Shown: positions 62,649 through 64,000 of the stretch, in pieces
Numbering within the stretch: position 1 is the first letter of the stretch
Layout of the letters: each line of letters begins with the position of its first letter
DNA from: Ancylobacter sp. SL191
GTDB lineage: Bacteria > Pseudomonadota > Alphaproteobacteria > Rhizobiales > Xanthobacteraceae
Direction: 5' to 3'
Length of the DNA: 64,000 bases
Assembly (NCBI RefSeq): GCF_026625645.1
Contig: NZ_CP113056.1
Coordinates: 3,695,001 to 3,759,000 of the forward strand
Made by a program: the position numbers and the translations under genes
The notes under the pieces: generated by a model
Told to the model about the DNA's origin: nothing
The model's input: only the letters and a program-made list of their open reading frames with translations
Databases searched by the model: none

Positions 62649-63182
62649 TTACTTCTTCTTGCCTTCCTTGCGGAAGATGAACTCGCCAGCGTACTTGACG
62701 CCCTTGCCCTTGTACGGCTCGGGGCCACGATAATCGCGGATCTCGGCGGCAACCTGACCAACCTGCTGGCGGTCAATGCCGGAAATCACGATCTCGGTCG
62801 GCTTCGGCGTGACGATCTGGATCCCTTCCGGGATCGGATAGTTCACGTCGTGGCTGAAACCGAGGGCCAGGCTGAGCGACTTGCCCTGCACCGCGGCGCG
62901 ATAACCGACGCCGGTGATCTCGAGCTTCTTCTCGAAGCCCTTGGTCACGCCTTCGACGGCATTGGCGACGAGCGTGCGGGACAGACCCCACATCGCCTTG
63001 TGCCGGTTGGTCTCGCCACGCAGCGCGAACAGGAGCGCGCCCGCCTCAAGCTTCACGTCGATCTCGTCGACGACGTTGACCTGAAGGGCGCCCTTGGGGC
63101 CCTTCACCTTGACGGTCTGACCTTCCACGGTGGCGGTGACGCCGGCCGGGACGGTGATGGGGGCTTTGCCGATCTTGGACAT
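62649..63182 (-). CDS. rplF: Large ribosomal subunit protein uL6
   Basis: 177 residues. [31 protein letters not shown] at the start and [17 protein letters not shown] at the end. Standard uL6. Confidence 0.97.
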   Translation of the reverse strand: MSKIGKAPITVPAGVTATVEGQTVKVKGPKGALQVNVVDEIDVKLEAGALLFALRGETNRHKAMWGLSRTLVANAVEGVTKGFEKKLEITGVGYRAAVQGKSLSLALGFSHDVNYPIPEGIQIVTPKPTEIVISGIDRQQVGQVAAEIRDYRGPEPYKGKGVKYAGEFIFRKEGKKK

Positions 63183-63203
63183 GTGCTCTCTCTGCCTCCC
63201 CGA

Positions 63204-63602
63204 TCAGAAGACCGTGAAGAGGACTTCGCCGCCCACGTTCTTATCGCGGGCTTCGTGGTCCGCCATCACGCCCTGCGGCGTGGAGACGACAGCGACGCCG
63301 AGACCGTTGGCGACGCGGGGAAGGGTCTTCACCGACGAATAGACGCGGCGGCCCGGCTTGGAGACGCGCGAAATCTCGCGGATCACCGGCTCGCCGTCAT
63401 AGTACTTCAGCTCGATCTGGAACTCGGTGCGGCCATTGACCGGCTCAGACGCGGAATAGCCGCGGATGAAGCCTTCAGAGGCCAGCACGTCGAGAACGCG
63501 GGCGCGCAGGACGGAACCGGGCGTGAGCACGGTTTCCTTGCGGCGCATCTGAGCGTTGCGGATGCGGGTGATGAGATCACCGATCGGATCAGTCGTGGAC
63601 AT
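63204..63602 (-). CDS. rpsH: Small ribosomal subunit protein uS8
   Basis: 132 residues. [26 protein letters not shown] and [22 protein letters not shown] are uS8 signatures. In related bacteria uS8 can repress the spc operon by binding its leader RNA; no such site can be judged here. Confidence 0.97.
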   Translation of the reverse strand: MSTTDPIGDLITRIRNAQMRRKETVLTPGSVLRARVLDVLASEGFIRGYSASEPVNGRTEFQIELKYYDGEPVIREISRVSKPGRRVYSSVKTLPRVANGLGVAVVSTPQGVMADHEARDKNVGGEVLFTVF

Positions 63603-63615
63603 GGTCAGGCCCTCC

Positions 63616-63921
63616 TCACCAGCTCGACTTCACGAGACCGGGGATCTGCCCCTGCGAGCCAAGCTCACGAAGGGCGATGCGGCTCATCTTCAGCTTACGG
63701 TAGTAAGCACGCGGACGGCCCGTCACCTCGCAACGATTGCGGATGCGAACCTTCGCCGAATTGCGCGGGAGTTCCGCGAGCTTGAGGACCGCCGCGAAGC
63801 GCTCCTCAATCGGCAGTTCCTTGTTGCTCACCAGGGCCTTGAGACGCGAACGCTTGCCGGCGTAGCTCTTGGCGAGCTTCCGGCGATGTTCGTTCTTTTC
63901 GACCGAGCTCTTCTTGGCCAT
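63616..63921 (-). CDS. rpsN: Small ribosomal subunit protein uS14
   Basis: 101 residues, the long zinc-free type. [40 protein letters not shown] is the C-terminal signature. Confidence 0.97.
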   Translation of the reverse strand: MAKKSSVEKNEHRRKLAKSYAGKRSRLKALVSNKELPIEERFAAVLKLAELPRNSAKVRIRNRCEVTGRPRAYYRKLKMSRIALRELGSQGQIPGLVKSSW

Positions 63922-63978
63922 AAATTTGCTCCTAGTCTCCGCGTTTGAGGCCGTAGCCCCACTGCCGGAAGGGGATGC

Positions 63979-64000
63979 TTACTGACGGAACGGGAAGTTG
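63979..64000 (-). CDS. rplE: 3' end of rplE (uL5), cut by the window
   Basis: Only the last residues are visible: NFPFRQ then TAA at 63979-63981. This is the usual uL5 ending, and rplE precedes rpsN in the spc operon. The rest lies beyond the window. Confidence 0.8.

Noticed and set aside
1-64000. A prophage, insertion sequence, toxin-antitoxin or defence island
   Set aside because: No integrase, transposase, phage, restriction or abortive-infection motifs were seen in any of the real genes.

Overview
The window is a 64 kb piece of a GC-rich alphaproteobacterial chromosome. Gene content and order fit the Hyphomicrobiales (Rhizobiales), probably Xanthobacteraceae (Ancylobacter/Starkeya-like). 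Pointers are the gatC-gatA / pyrB-pyrC-like / plsY-dprA-topA-rnr / rpmG-divK-DUF3572-dinB order, EipB, a phasin, a DnaJ-VWA pair and a Rhizobiales-type interspersed palindrome. The taxon is inferred from memory of synteny; no search was run. Nearly everything is chromosomal core or near-core, and no phage, plasmid, IS or CRISPR was seen.

Layout. 1-5137: an esterase-like phytase-family protein (cut by the window edge), the gatC-gatA-chorismate mutase operon, two small secreted proteins (one with a Cys-Pro-Gly repeat) and a divergent putative winged-helix regulator. 5213-9837: a UPF0173 hydrolase, a divergent MFS pump/MerR pair with a SoxR-like operator, ruvX preceded by three 21-bp repeats, an AEC transporter and a secreted protein. 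10008-24026: pyrB with a dihydroorotase homologue lacking the HxH metal motif, plsY, dprA, topA, an MFS exporter, rnr, DUF983, a Nudix hydrolase, an MFS protein and rpmG. 24303-30910: divK (without pleD beside it), DUF3572, dinB, eipB, ridA, a GDPD, a FemAB/GNAT-like protein carrying an AT-rich in-frame insertion, a HIT protein and azlCD.

30907-45879: clpS-clpA, a phasin with a promoter flanked by two identical dyads, a D,D-carboxypeptidase with a SPOR domain, the VWA/J-domain pair, panC, small membrane proteins (including a 42-residue one), a GST, DUF599, DUF3253, YdcF and a GGDEF-EAL protein. 45963-51758: mgtE, acylphosphatase, lipB, tRNA-Leu(GAG) followed by a 32-bp tandem hairpin array, a polysaccharide deacetylase, a second hairpin array and a polyprenyl glycosylphosphotransferase. 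51759-64000: rluC/D-type synthase, crcB, rarA and a DegP-type protease, then the alpha and spc ribosomal operons (rplQ-rpoA-rpsK-rpsM; adk-secY-rplO-rpmD-rpsE-rplR-rplF-rpsH-rpsN-rplE), read on the minus strand.

I found no clear multi-gene new defence or biosynthetic system. The most unusual signals are small: the AT-rich in-frame insertion with an inverted repeat (28855-28977), the phasin promoter with paired dyads (35388-35442), the UUCG-hairpin array behind tRNA-Leu, a palindromic repeat whose two ends supply the stop codons of both flanking genes, the 21-bp triple repeat before ruvX, the SoxR-like box beside a MerR protein that lacks iron-sulphur cysteines, and an unannotated 42-residue membrane protein.
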